Shown here: one piece after another, positions 28,074 through 36,672 of the stretch | How positions within the stretch are numbered: the stretch's first letter is position 1 | How the letters are laid out: every line of letters begins with the position of its first letter | Notes under the pieces: model-generated | Database searches by the model: none | Told to the model about the DNA's origin: nothing | What the model saw: only the letters and a program-made list of their open reading frames with translations | Translations under genes and position numbers: made by a program | Source of the DNA: Bog-473 sp963836605 | GTDB taxonomy: Bacteria; Actinomycetota; Acidimicrobiia; Acidimicrobiales; RAAP-2 | DNA: 64,000 nt | NCBI GenBank assembly: GCA_963836605.1 | Contig: CAWIKB010000014.1 | Span: 124,001-188,000 of the forward strand | Direction of reading: 5' to 3'

Positions 28074-29501
28074 ATGGAGACCGACTATCTCGTGATCGGT
28101 GCGGGGGCACTCGGGATGGGGTTCGTCGACACCTTGCTTGAGCATTCCGACGCCGAGATCATCATCATCGATCGCCGGCACGGCCCCGGCGGCCACTGGC
28201 TGGATTCGTACCCCTTCGTCCAGCTGCACCAGCCATCCATGAACTATGGGGTGCACTCCACCCCTCTGGGTCAGAATCGAGTCGAGCTCGATGGGCGAGA
28301 CGCGGGCTTCTACGAGCGGGCCAATGGACCAGAAATCTGCGGCTACTACGACGAGATCATGCGTCACCGATTCTTGGCATCGGGTCGGGTGCGGTTTTTC
28401 CCGATGTGCGAGTACCTCGGAGATCGCCGATTTCGATCCCGTCTGACGGGCGCCGAGACGGAGGTAGCGGTCCGAAAGAGCGTCGTGGATGCCACCTACA
28501 TGGCTTCTCGAGTGCCGGCGACCGATTTCCCACCCTTCGAGGTGGCCGACGGGGCGACGTGCGTCCCGATCGGCGCCCTCACGAGGGTCGTGACGCCGCC
28601 CGACGGGTACGTGGTCATCGGCGCCGGCAAGACGGCCATGGACGCCGTGTGCTGGTTGCTCGACAACGGGACGCGGCCCGACGACATCCGTTGGATCCGT
28701 CCTCGGGATCCATGGATGCTCAACCGTGGCTTCTTCCAGCCGGGCGAGGGTCTACTGACGACGTTCGCCGGGATCGTCCTGGAGTTGGAGGCGATGGCCG
28801 AGTGCGAGTCGATCGAGCAGGTGTTCGATCGACTCGAGGAGCACCAGGTGATGTTGCGTCTCGATCCCTCCGTCCAGCCCTCCATGATCAAAGGGGCCAC
28901 GGTGAGCCTCGGCGAGCTCGATCGCTTGCGAAGTATCGGCGAGGTGGTCCGCTTGGGGCACGTCACACGGATCGATGCAGACAGCATCACCCTCGAGGAG
29001 GGGTCGGTCTCCACCAGTCCCGACCACCTCCACGTGCACTGCGCCTCGGCCGGTTTGAGCGACAACCCACCCAAGCCGATCTTCACCCACGACGAGATCC
29101 TTCTGCAGCCGATCACTCGTGCCAGCCTCAGCCTTTCGGCAGGACTGCTGGGTCTCGTCGAAGCATCGGGACGGTCAACGGCCGAGAAGAACCGGCTTTG
29201 CCCGCCGAACATGTGGTTCGACACGCCCTTCGATTGGCTACGACATCTCTTGACCGGGATGAGGACCGAGCTGGAGTGGCGGGAAGCTCCTGACGTGGTG
29301 GCGTGGATGGAATCCTCCCACCTCAATCTCATGGAGGGCCTCGATCGGAGCCCCGACAAACCCGCCGTGGCTGACCTGCAGAGCAGATTCCTGACCGCAT
29401 TGTTCCCGGCCCTGGCCGGGTTGGAGGTGTTGACGGCGAACGCTTCACCGGCCGAGCGCGCACGGATGTTCGAGAGCGTCCCGGGATCGCCGGCACCATA
29501 G
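28074..29501 (+). CDS. FAD/NAD(P)-binding protein, flavin monooxygenase-like
   Basis: 475 residues with an N-terminal FAD-binding Rossmann motif (YLVIGAGALGMGF, then IIIIDRRHGPGGHWLD) and a second nucleotide-binding motif in the middle (YVVIGAGKTAMDAVCWL). Two GxGxxG folds of this kind are found in class B flavoprotein monooxygenases and related oxidoreductases. The C-terminal half (FFQPGEGLL, LRSIGEVVRLGHVTRID) is similar to uncharacterised actinobacterial proteins. Substrate unknown. ATG 28074 with GGGGG five bases upstream is preferred to GTG 28068. It appears monocistronic. Confidence 0.8.
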   Translation: METDYLVIGAGALGMGFVDTLLEHSDAEIIIIDRRHGPGGHWLDSYPFVQLHQPSMNYGVHSTPLGQNRVELDGRDAGFYERANGPEICGYYDEIMRHRFLASGRVRFFPMCEYLGDRRFRSRLTGAETEVAVRKSVVDATYMASRVPATDFPPFEVADGATCVPIGALTRVVTPPDGYVVIGAGKTAMDAVCWLLDNGTRPDDIRWIRPRDPWMLNRGFFQPGEGLLTTFAGIVLELEAMAECESIEQVFDRLEEHQVMLRLDPSVQPSMIKGATVSLGELDRLRSIGEVVRLGHVTRIDADSITLEEGSVSTSPDHLHVHCASAGLSDNPPKPIFTHDEILLQPITRASLSLSAGLLGLVEASGRSTAEKNRLCPPNMWFDTPFDWLRHLLTGMRTELEWREAPDVVAWMESSHLNLMEGLDRSPDKPAVADLQSRFLTALFPALAGLEVLTANASPAERARMFESVPGSPAP

Positions 29502-29561
29502 ATCGATCGGGGCTATTCGGGCGGAACCGTGTCCTGCCCCTTCGCAATGGGCGATCGATCT
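29500..29561. repeat. Long inverted repeat downstream of FAD protein gene
   Basis: AGATCGATCG (29500-29509) and CGATCGATCT (29552-29561) are perfect inverted copies. Inside them GGGGC (29509-29513) can pair with GCCCC (29536-29540). The left arm starts at the stop codon, so the RNA could form a large terminator-like structure, or the DNA could bind a dimeric protein at the two GATCGATC boxes. Confidence 0.55.
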
Positions 29562-29763
29562 GTTCGTTCCGCCGCAGGGGCCTCTCGGTAACGCCAGCGC
29601 AGAGCGATCCCAACTTCCCGGGCACGACCCTGGGTTGGCCCACCTGGGCCTCACCGCCATGGCCATTCGCTCGTGCGCGCCCAATTTGGTACGAGGCAGG
29701 CTCAGGTGATCGGCCTTCTGCCGGCATGCGCAGGGAATGGCCCTGTGAATTAGCCTTACCGGC

Positions 29764-30573
29764 ATGGCCTTGTTCCTTGATCGACACAAGGCGCCTGGCG
29801 CGACCGCTGCCGACATCGCCGCTGCGCACGCACTCGACCTTTCTGTTCAGGAGAAGTACAAAGTCCGTTACGTCACGTATTGGTTCGATGCAGACGAAGG
29901 GACGGTGTTTTGTCTCGCCGAGGGGCCCGACCGAGAGTCCCTGGAGGCGGTGCACCGAGAGGCACACGGTCTGGTTGCTGACAACATCATCGAGGTGGGC
30001 GAGGGGCCCATAAATGCTTTTCTCGGTGATATCCCCCGACACCCAGCCGGGGAGGCTTACGTCGACTCTGCTGTTCGAGTCGTTCTGTTTACTGACCTCT
30101 GTGACTCGACGAAACAGACCCAAGAACTGGGCGACGACGGGTTCATGTTGCTCATTCGTGAGCACGACGACATCGTGCGAACCGCATTGAAAGACAAGAG
30201 TGGACGTGAGGTGAAACATACGGGCGATGGCATCATGGCGTCCTTTACGTCCGTGTCGGCCGCTGTCGTGGCGGCCATGGACATTCAACGCGCGTTGCGC
30301 GACCGGAATGAGCACGCCGAGAGGACAATTCGGCTCCGTGTTGGCATCAGCGTCGGGGAGCCGGTTTCAGAAGGAGGCGACTTGTTCGGGGCGGCGGTTC
30401 AACTGTCGGCCCGACTTTGCGGAGTGGCCGCTCCAGGCGGCATCGCCGTTTCAACAGCCGTACGTGACCTTTGTGTCGGGAAGCTCTTCGATTTCGATTC
30501 CAAAGGAGCGTTCGAACTCAAAGGGTTCGCCGACCCAATTCCAGTCTTTGAGGTACGTCTTCCCACCGAATAG
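29764..30573 (+). CDS. SCO4226-like (DUF4242) domain fused to class III nucleotidyl cyclase
   Basis: 269 residues, cytoplasmic. Residues 1-90 match the DUF4242/SCO4226 ferredoxin-like fold (FLDRHKAPGATAADIAAAHALDL, VTYWFDADEGTVFCLAEGPD, HREAHGLVADNIIEV); SCO4226 of Streptomyces coelicolor binds nickel. Residues 104-269 form a cyclase with both metal Asp residues (FTDLCDST, Asp111; HTGDGIM, Asp155), Lys151 in the purine-selecting position and RVGISVGEPV. A metal- or ligand-responsive cAMP synthase is a reasonable inference. The promoter region is the 262 bp before it; the gene is followed at once by a tight palindrome. Confidence 0.87.
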   Translation: MALFLDRHKAPGATAADIAAAHALDLSVQEKYKVRYVTYWFDADEGTVFCLAEGPDRESLEAVHREAHGLVADNIIEVGEGPINAFLGDIPRHPAGEAYVDSAVRVVLFTDLCDSTKQTQELGDDGFMLLIREHDDIVRTALKDKSGREVKHTGDGIMASFTSVSAAVVAAMDIQRALRDRNEHAERTIRLRVGISVGEPVSEGGDLFGAAVQLSARLCGVAAPGGIAVSTAVRDLCVGKLFDFDSKGAFELKGFADPIPVFEVRLPTE

Positions 30574-30574
30574 C

Positions 30575-30588
30575 TGAGCGTGCGCTCA
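30575..30588. terminator. Short palindrome after the cyclase stop codon
   Basis: TGAGCG-TG-CGCTCA is a perfect inverted repeat starting two bases after the stop codon, in the space between two convergent genes. No U-run follows, so terminator function is possible but not shown. Confidence 0.35.
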
Positions 30589-30636
30589 CACAGGGCCTAC
30601 CGGTTTGTCTGCACACGCGCGCACCTTCGGGGCGAC

Positions 30637-31716
30637 CTACGAGACAGTCCGCACCAGCGCACCAGTGGATCCGACCATCTCGGTAAGGGAGTTACCACCC
30701 TCGTTGATCACCCAGAGCTTGGCGCCGACGACCACCAGTGCCTGGGGGTTGTTGAACAGGTACGGCCCGTTCGTGTTGCACATCATCCAATTGACGGCGC
30801 CCGTTTGCCGCGTGATCTGGCTCACCATCGGTGAGGACCCGGGTGGGCTGGCGGTGAAGACATAGCCCACGCCATGGGTGATGGGGCCCGGTGTGGGCAG
30901 ATAGTCGCTTACCACGACGCGCAAAACCTGGCGGTTGAGTGCATAGAATTGGGTGACGGAACTCCCGGCTTGATTGGTCACCCAGAGCCCGTTGCCGACT
31001 GCTTCGATACCCACGGGCTGGGCGAATTGGTATTTCGCTCCCGAGAGCTTGGCGACGAAGGCAAGCGTCTGGGCATTCAACTCCGTCACTGAATTGGCGG
31101 AGCTGTTGGTGACGAAAATGCCTCCTCCTGCTGCAGCGATCGACGTCGGCTGGGCAAATCCGAAGGCCGGCCCGGAGGCGACACCCACCAGCTGGCCCGT
31201 CGTCGCGTTCACTTCGGTGACCGATCCACCGGAACTGAGGACATAGATGTCGCTGTTCACGACGGCCATGGCAACGGGATCAGCGAATTGGTACTGAGAC
31301 CCGGAGATCTGCCGGACGAGAGTATTGCTGCCGGCGTTGAATTCGGTGAGAGAGTTCCCGGTGCCGTTGGCGACAACGAGCTGTGTGCCCACGGTGGCAA
31401 TCGCTGTCGGTCCGTTGAATCCGAACGTCGGTCCTCCTACGTTCGCGAGGAACGCTCCGCTCGGAGAGGACACCTCGGTGACGGTATTTCCAGCAGAGTT
31501 GGCGACGTAGAGGTCGAAGCCGACAGCTGCAGCGGCGATCGGGGCATTGAAGTGGTAGGGATCTACCGGCGCCACGGAAGGCGACGAGGTATCGGAGCTG
31601 GCCACAGCGGCGGGCAGCGCCATGAGAAGCAGCGTCCCCCCGACGAGGGCGCCCGCACCGGCTCGAGCGAACCGGTGGACACCATCGTGGCGACGAGTGG
31701 GAATCAATCGGGACAT
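30637..31716 (-). CDS. Secreted beta-propeller repeat protein
   Basis: 359 residues with a signal peptide (AGALVGGTLLLMALPAAVA) and about six or seven repeats of 43-50 residues with the core lwVtN.agnSvTElna.tg. The first boxes of successive repeats alternate between GPxFGF and GxxYQF (GPTFGF, GSQYQF, GPAFGF, GAKYQF), so the unit of duplication may be two blades. NHL/SMP-30-like propellers of this kind bind ligands or serve as surface scaffolds; no catalytic residues can be proposed. It is transcribed towards the cyclase gene and divergently from the TfoX gene. Confidence 0.75.
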   Translation of the reverse strand: MSRLIPTRRHDGVHRFARAGAGALVGGTLLLMALPAAVASSDTSSPSVAPVDPYHFNAPIAAAAVGFDLYVANSAGNTVTEVSSPSGAFLANVGGPTFGFNGPTAIATVGTQLVVANGTGNSLTEFNAGSNTLVRQISGSQYQFADPVAMAVVNSDIYVLSSGGSVTEVNATTGQLVGVASGPAFGFAQPTSIAAAGGGIFVTNSSANSVTELNAQTLAFVAKLSGAKYQFAQPVGIEAVGNGLWVTNQAGSSVTQFYALNRQVLRVVVSDYLPTPGPITHGVGYVFTASPPGSSPMVSQITRQTGAVNWMMCNTNGPYLFNNPQALVVVGAKLWVINEGGNSLTEMVGSTGALVRTVS

Positions 31717-31847
31717 GCCCTTACCCCCTTGAACTCGACGTGAATCTCTCCACAGCGAGATCGTGAGTCCTCCGACACTGACGGTAGCACTGCAACCCCG
31801 AAGAGGCCTGATCGTTCGCCCAGAGCTCGCTTTGTACTATTGCCACT

Positions 31848-32183
31848 GTGGTCTATGACGACGATTTGGCCCACCGGATACGCGAGGTGCTGCAGGACGA
31901 GCCTCGGCTCACGGAGAAGAAGATGTTCGGGGGTCTCGCCTTTCTCCTCGGCGGCCATATGGCCATCGCCGCGAGTGGCCAAGGTGGGATCTTGGTGCGC
32001 GCCGACCCGGCTCAGTCGGACCAGCTGGTCAATTCGACGAAGGCGGAGATTGCGGTGATGCGCGGTCGTCCGATGAAGGGATGGTTGCGGGTGGCTCCCG
32101 AGCACCTGCGCACGAAACGTCAACTCACCAAATGGGTGGATGTCGGCGCCACCTGCGCTCGTTCCCTTCCGGCAAAGCAATAG
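31848..32183 (+). CDS. TfoX N-terminal domain protein
   Basis: 111 residues consisting of a single TfoX-N domain (LTEKKMFGGLAFLLGGHMAIAA, then MRGRPMKGWLRVAPEHL). The family takes its name from the competence regulator TfoX/Sxy, but stand-alone domains like this one are widespread and their function is not known. The start is GTG 31848. The gene ends 15 bp before the convergent ankyrin gene. Confidence 0.87.
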   Translation: MVYDDDLAHRIREVLQDEPRLTEKKMFGGLAFLLGGHMAIAASGQGGILVRADPAQSDQLVNSTKAEIAVMRGRPMKGWLRVAPEHLRTKRQLTKWVDVGATCARSLPAKQ

Positions 32184-32198
32184 ACCTGGATTGCGGTG

Positions 32199-32945
32199 CT
32201 ACTCCTCAGTCTGGGCTGAGCGAGCGCCAATGGACTTCAACCACTCGATCACGTTCTCTTGTCGAGTCCCGAGACCATCAGCGGCATCCAACGCCGTACC
32301 TTGTGCATAGTCGGGAACCCAGTCGAGATCGGCGCCCGCAGCCAGCAAGCGTTCAGCGGCACGGCGTTGGCCGGCACCGCAGGCGTGCCAGAAGCCCTTT
32401 GAGATCTCTTCCCGGTCGATCCCGGGCGCCAGGAGGGTCTCCAAGATATCGAGCAGGCCGAGAGCAGACGCGTGCCAGACCTTTTCAATTCGGGCACCCC
32501 GCTTGGCCAAGAGGCGAGCGACGTGCCAGCACGCATAGCCGATCGCATTGTCCATGGGGGTACCGATGGAGCCGTCAGGTGTCTCGAGATCCGCTCCTCG
32601 GTCAATGAGTGCGGCGGCGACATCGACGTCGTCGCTGCTCGCCGTGTAGTGCAGCGGCGTCTCGGGCTTTCCGGGACCGGTGGTTGTGGCATTGGGATCG
32701 GCACCGGCATCGACCAGCAGGTGCACAATGTCCGGCCCGTTGGGGAAGTAACCAGGCCAATCTGTGACGAAATGCAGCGCGGTGCCGCTGCCGCGTCTGG
32801 CAACGAATCTCGCCCTGGCCAGATCCGGATTGCCCGATAGGAGGCGCCCGACCAGCTCAACGTCACCGCCATGCACGGCGATTCCCAGCTCAACCGCTGT
32901 CGGCGCATCCCCTGGGATGGTGACAGTCGTGGATTCGTCGGTCAT
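32199..32945 (-). CDS. Ankyrin-repeat protein
   Basis: 248 residues with about five ankyrin repeats, for example GTALHFVTDWPGYFPNG followed by DIVHLLVDAGADPNATT, TPLHYTASSDDVDVAAALIDRGADLE, and RAAERLLAAGADLDWVPD. Such proteins bind partner proteins; no catalytic domain and no signal peptide are seen. The C-terminus (VIEWLKSIGARSA) is typical of a family of small actinobacterial ankyrin proteins. No partner gene lies beside it. Confidence 0.85.
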   Translation of the reverse strand: MTDESTTVTIPGDAPTAVELGIAVHGGDVELVGRLLSGNPDLARARFVARRGSGTALHFVTDWPGYFPNGPDIVHLLVDAGADPNATTTGPGKPETPLHYTASSDDVDVAAALIDRGADLETPDGSIGTPMDNAIGYACWHVARLLAKRGARIEKVWHASALGLLDILETLLAPGIDREEISKGFWHACGAGQRRAAERLLAAGADLDWVPDYAQGTALDAADGLGTRQENVIEWLKSIGARSAQTEE

Positions 32946-33975
32946 GACGACAATGATCGCAGGGCGTGCTGGGAGGCGCCACGAAGTATGTTGCCGTCCA
33001 CGCCTGAGGACCGACGTATCGAACCGACGCCAGATTCACCATCCGATGTCAAGGATCGTGAAGAACATCCCTATGCCATTTCTCGACGTTTGGTCCCACG
33101 CTTCGGGCGCCACGGGGCGGAGATCGGTGTGGGTAGAGAGTCAATCCGGAGATCGGCGAGAGTTCTCGCCTCGGCAGCCATCGCAACCCTCACTTTCGTG
33201 GCGACGATGGCCGTCGGTGGGGTGGCTGGGCCGCGTCGGGCCAAGTTGGTGCGGTCCTTGACCGTGGGTCATACGGTGTCCTGGTGACGTGGACGAGCTA
33301 CGGGCGTCTTTGCATGGCCATGGCGGCGACACCCGAAGTTGACGAACCGACACCGTGGAAGCAGTGTGGGTTCGGCCCTGATCCGTTCGACTCGTTCCTC
33401 GAGACTGAATCGCACGCCCCTTTGCCGTCGTACCTGTTCGGTCCGGCTCCTCAACAAGCCAAGTTCGTCGTCGTGACACCCATCAGAATCAGGGAGACCA
33501 GAGCGGCCCGAGGCGCTCGGACCTCCTCTGCATCGACCACGGATCCGCCCATCAACATGCCGCCCTCACTGTTCAGATCATGCCCAGCATCGGCACATTC
33601 CGAGAAGGTGGCCACCCATTCACTCCCCCCCGGGATGCCAAACGGTCGATGGTTTCTCGCGAGGACGCCCGGGGCTGATGATGGACTCTGTGTCTGGGGC
33701 GTCAAGATGATCGGAGCGGATGGGCGAACAGTGGCGCCCACATCGTTCTGAGCACAGAGCCATCGCCGGCAGGAGTGGACTGCCGGGCGGAGAGCGAAGC
33801 GATGATCGTCTGTACCACCGTCTGCCGCTCGTCGGAGCGCCGCGTTGCCGATCCTGCTTTCCGGCGGATCGCCATCTCGGTGTTCTCATTGACTTCGCTG
33901 TCTCCCGCTGCTTCGGCGGATCCTTCCGTTGTAGTACATAACCCCTCTGGCGAAGGTGACACTAGGTTTAGACCC
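32946..33975. other. 1-kb stretch without a supported gene
   Basis: No frame here gives a recognisable protein. An open frame at 33284-33751 (plus, 155 codons) ends in a protein-like stretch (RWFLARTPGADDGLCVWGVK) but its first half is not convincing, and a minus-strand frame covers the same bases. GC content drops in parts. It may be decayed coding sequence. The 3' end must contain the promoter of the HD gene, with TAGGTT at 33964-33969 six bases before the ATG as a possible leaderless -10. Confidence 0.4.
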
Positions 33976-34548
33976 ATGAGCACTGGATCGGAGCGGATGC
34001 ACTTTCGGCGGATGGATGAGGGCAGCGACAGAGACTTTCTGATCCTGGCCGATGTCCACCGGGACACGGTCGCCCGCCTGCCCGACGTCCTTCTCGGCAT
34101 GCTGGCAAACCTCAGGGGTGATGAGAAGTATCCCGTCAATCGGTTGGAGCACAGTCTGCAGACTGCCACCCGGGCGTTGCGAGACAAGCGAGACGACGAA
34201 TACGTAATGTGCGCGCTCTTCCATGATGCCTGTGAGACCCTGGGCCCGTTCAATCATGGGGAGGTGATCGCGGCGATCCTGCGCCCGTTCATCTCGGAAG
34301 CGAACTACTGGATGTTGGCGCATCACGGCGTCTTTCAGACCTACTTCTTTGGCCAACACTTGGGCATCGATCCCAATGAGCGTGATGCCTACATCACAAG
34401 TCCGTTCTACGACCGAACGGTCGAGTTCGTGGGTGCCTACGATGAAGTGTCTTTCGACCGCGCATACGAAAGTGAGCCTCTCGCCGTGTTCGAGCCCACC
34501 GTTCGTCGGCTTCTTCGCAAGGATTGGACGCCGCCGAGTCCGGCATAG
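33976..34548 (+). CDS. HD-domain metal-dependent phosphohydrolase-like protein
   Basis: 190 residues. The HD superfamily pattern is visible as NRLEHSLQTATRALRD (first His), CALFHDACETLG (HD doublet), AHHGVFQTYFFGQHLG (His residues) and a later Asp in VGAYDEVSFD. Such proteins hydrolyse phosphate esters or, in some branches, oxygenate inositol or phosphonates with a di-iron site; the branch cannot be decided here. ATG 33976 is chosen because the family similarity begins just after it and the frame upstream is not protein-like. Apparently monocistronic. Confidence 0.75.
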   Translation: MSTGSERMHFRRMDEGSDRDFLILADVHRDTVARLPDVLLGMLANLRGDEKYPVNRLEHSLQTATRALRDKRDDEYVMCALFHDACETLGPFNHGEVIAAILRPFISEANYWMLAHHGVFQTYFFGQHLGIDPNERDAYITSPFYDRTVEFVGAYDEVSFDRAYESEPLAVFEPTVRRLLRKDWTPPSPA

Positions 34549-34805
34549 TCGCAATGGGGATCCACACTGTAGGGCGTCGTGGTGCGCCTACCTCGGACTG
34601 GTTCGATTGCTGCTGTCGGATCAGCGCATCCGACTCAACGGTCTTGCCGGGCATCTCTTCCCGCCGCAAGCGACAAGGCCGCCTCGTATAGTCGTCATTC
34701 TTCGGCTGCGTGGGACCAAGACTGCTCCCCATAGACCAATTAGGGAAGTGGTTCGACCGGTCACCGCCCGGCGCAACGTGCCGCAAATCGGGCGGCGCGT
34801 GCCGC

Positions 34806-36347
34806 TTATGGGCAGGGAAGGCCGCCCAACGCGATCCGATCAGCTTTGCCATTGGCCAACTTGGGCAGTTCGTCCACGAACACAATACGGTCGGGGACGG
34901 CGCTGGCGGGGAGCCGGCCGGCCAAGTCGGCCCGGAGCGCCGTGGCCTTCGCCTTCGGGCCCGTATCCGGCACGACGTAGGTGATGATCCGCAGGTCACC
35001 GCCGGCGTCGGTTCGCGCCACCGCTGCCCCGTCGACCACTCCGGGGAGGGTCCGCAATGTCTCCTCGACCTCGGACAGGTCCACACGGTGGCCACTCACC
35101 TTGACCATGTCGTCCATCCGGCCGATGTGCTCGAGCAACCCATCGGGGCGCAGCCGACCCAAGTCGCCGGTGCGGACGAAGCGCCGCCCGTCGTCGCTGG
35201 TCCCGAAGACCCGTGCGGTCTCCTCCGGGCGGTTCCAGTAGCCTCGACCGCCCGTCTCGGTCCAGGCCACGATCTCGCCGACTTCGCCGCCGAGGACGGG
35301 TCGGTACTGGTCGTCCTCGATCGTGACCGCGACTCCTTCCAGCGGGAAGCCGGCCGGCAGACGTCTCGTCCCGGCCGGCATGTCAGGGGTGGTCACCATG
35401 AGCGACACCACCCCGGCCTCGGTGCAACCGAAGAGCGAGAGCACCAAGCACGACGTCTCCACGTGGGGCCACAGTGCGGCGACATCCCCCCAGGTGACTG
35501 CCTCGCCGTAGAGGACGACCACCCGCAGAGCGGGGAGTCGGAGTTGGCGGGGTATCGCGGCCAAGAAGTGACGCAGGAGCGTCGGCACGGCGAGCACACT
35601 CCAGATCCGGTTCTCGGCCAGCCATGATCCGAGCCCGTGGATGCCGCGGGATCGGATGTCGTAGGCAACCATCGTCGCCCCGATCCGTACGCCCATGAGG
35701 ACGACGTTCTGCATGACCCCGACCGAGCCATATCCCAGGAATGCGATCCGCACGTCATCGGGCTCAAGGTCGGTTGCGGCGCCGGAGATGTAGGATGTGG
35801 GGATCCCCAAGAGGCGTGTGGGGCTCGGCAGGACGACGCCCTTCGGATTCCCGGTGGACCCCGAGGTGTAAGTGATCGACCCGATGCTCGGCGCGGGCGC
35901 GGTCACTCCGCACGGTGGCGGCTCCGCACCGACGGCACACGGGTGCACGATCGCGCAGTGGATATCGGCCGACGCGACCGCGACGTCGCTGAGCAACAGG
36001 TCCGACCCGGCGTCGTCCAGCGCCCGACCGACCCACGGCGCGGGCGCGGTCGGATCGAGGGGGACCGGGACCATGCCGGCCCGGAGCAGAGCGAGGGCGC
36101 CCACCATCAGGGACTCGGTCCCTGAGACCTGCAACCCGATCCGCCTGCCGGGACCTCCGGCCGTGTCGAGGAGCCACTGGGCGACACTATCTACCCGTGC
36201 ATGCATCTCGCCGTAGGTGATGGTTTCGGAACCGGTTTCGAGCAGAGCGCGGTCGGGGTTCGCAAGGGCCTGCTCGGCCAGCGAGTCGGACTCAGGCGAT
36301 GGCCCCGGTGAGGCGACCTGAGTATTTGCCGAATCGATGTCGCTCAC
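34806..36347 (-). CDS. Stand-alone adenylation enzyme (AMP-binding, NRPS A-domain-like)
   Basis: 513 residues of the ANL superfamily: YTSGSTGNPKGVV (A3), LFGCTEAGVVS (A5), GGEVGEIVAW and GYWNRPEETARVF (A6 region), RFVRTGDLGRLRPDG (A7), GRMDDMVKVSGHRVDLSEVE (A8) and LPKLANGKADR with the catalytic Lys (A10). It activates a carboxylic or amino acid as the adenylate and transfers it to a thiol. It lacks a carrier domain and there is no carrier or condensation gene nearby, so the partner is unknown. The A8 loop and HR.DL.EVE pattern are nearer to NRPS A domains than to fatty acyl-CoA ligases. Confidence 0.87.
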   Translation of the reverse strand: MSDIDSANTQVASPGPSPESDSLAEQALANPDRALLETGSETITYGEMHARVDSVAQWLLDTAGGPGRRIGLQVSGTESLMVGALALLRAGMVPVPLDPTAPAPWVGRALDDAGSDLLLSDVAVASADIHCAIVHPCAVGAEPPPCGVTAPAPSIGSITYTSGSTGNPKGVVLPSPTRLLGIPTSYISGAATDLEPDDVRIAFLGYGSVGVMQNVVLMGVRIGATMVAYDIRSRGIHGLGSWLAENRIWSVLAVPTLLRHFLAAIPRQLRLPALRVVVLYGEAVTWGDVAALWPHVETSCLVLSLFGCTEAGVVSLMVTTPDMPAGTRRLPAGFPLEGVAVTIEDDQYRPVLGGEVGEIVAWTETGGRGYWNRPEETARVFGTSDDGRRFVRTGDLGRLRPDGLLEHIGRMDDMVKVSGHRVDLSEVEETLRTLPGVVDGAAVARTDAGGDLRIITYVVPDTGPKAKATALRADLAGRLPASAVPDRIVFVDELPKLANGKADRIALGGLPCP

Positions 36348-36544
36348 GGGTCAAAGAGCCTCGGGTTCAGTCCGCCACGACCTCCACAACCGCGTCGTGC
36401 CCGAAACCTACCAGGCGCCTGCCTGGACGCGCTCTTGTTGGTGGTCGCGCCGAGCTCCGAAGTTCGAATAAGGCCATGAGGCGCTGACCATGGATCTCAC
36501 AAAGCTGCATGGCGCAGGGAAAATGTCATCGTCAGGAACACGAG

Positions 36545-36617
36545 CACCCCCAACGGGATTCGAACCCGTGTTACCACCTTGAAAGGGTGGCGTCCTAGGC
36601 CACTGGACGATGGGGGC
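36545..36617 (-). tRNA. tRNA-Glu (TTC)
   Basis: The minus strand folds with acceptor GCCCCCA/TGGGGGT (one G-T pair), D-arm TCCAGTGGCCTAGGA, anticodon stem CCACC/GGTGG around CTTTCAA (anticodon TTC) and T-arm ACGGG-TTCGAAT-CCCGT. The discriminator is G and CCA is not encoded. It lies 55 bp downstream of ctaA in the same orientation. Confidence 0.96.
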
Positions 36618-36672
36618 CCGTCGGGTCGGGTGTCGGCACGGAACCGATGCAGACCCAGGCGAAGAGGAAAGC

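Noticed and set aside
33284..33751. 155-codon plus-strand frame as a gene
   Set aside because: No recognisable family, unconvincing first half, no good ribosome-binding site, and an overlapping frame on the other strand of similar quality.
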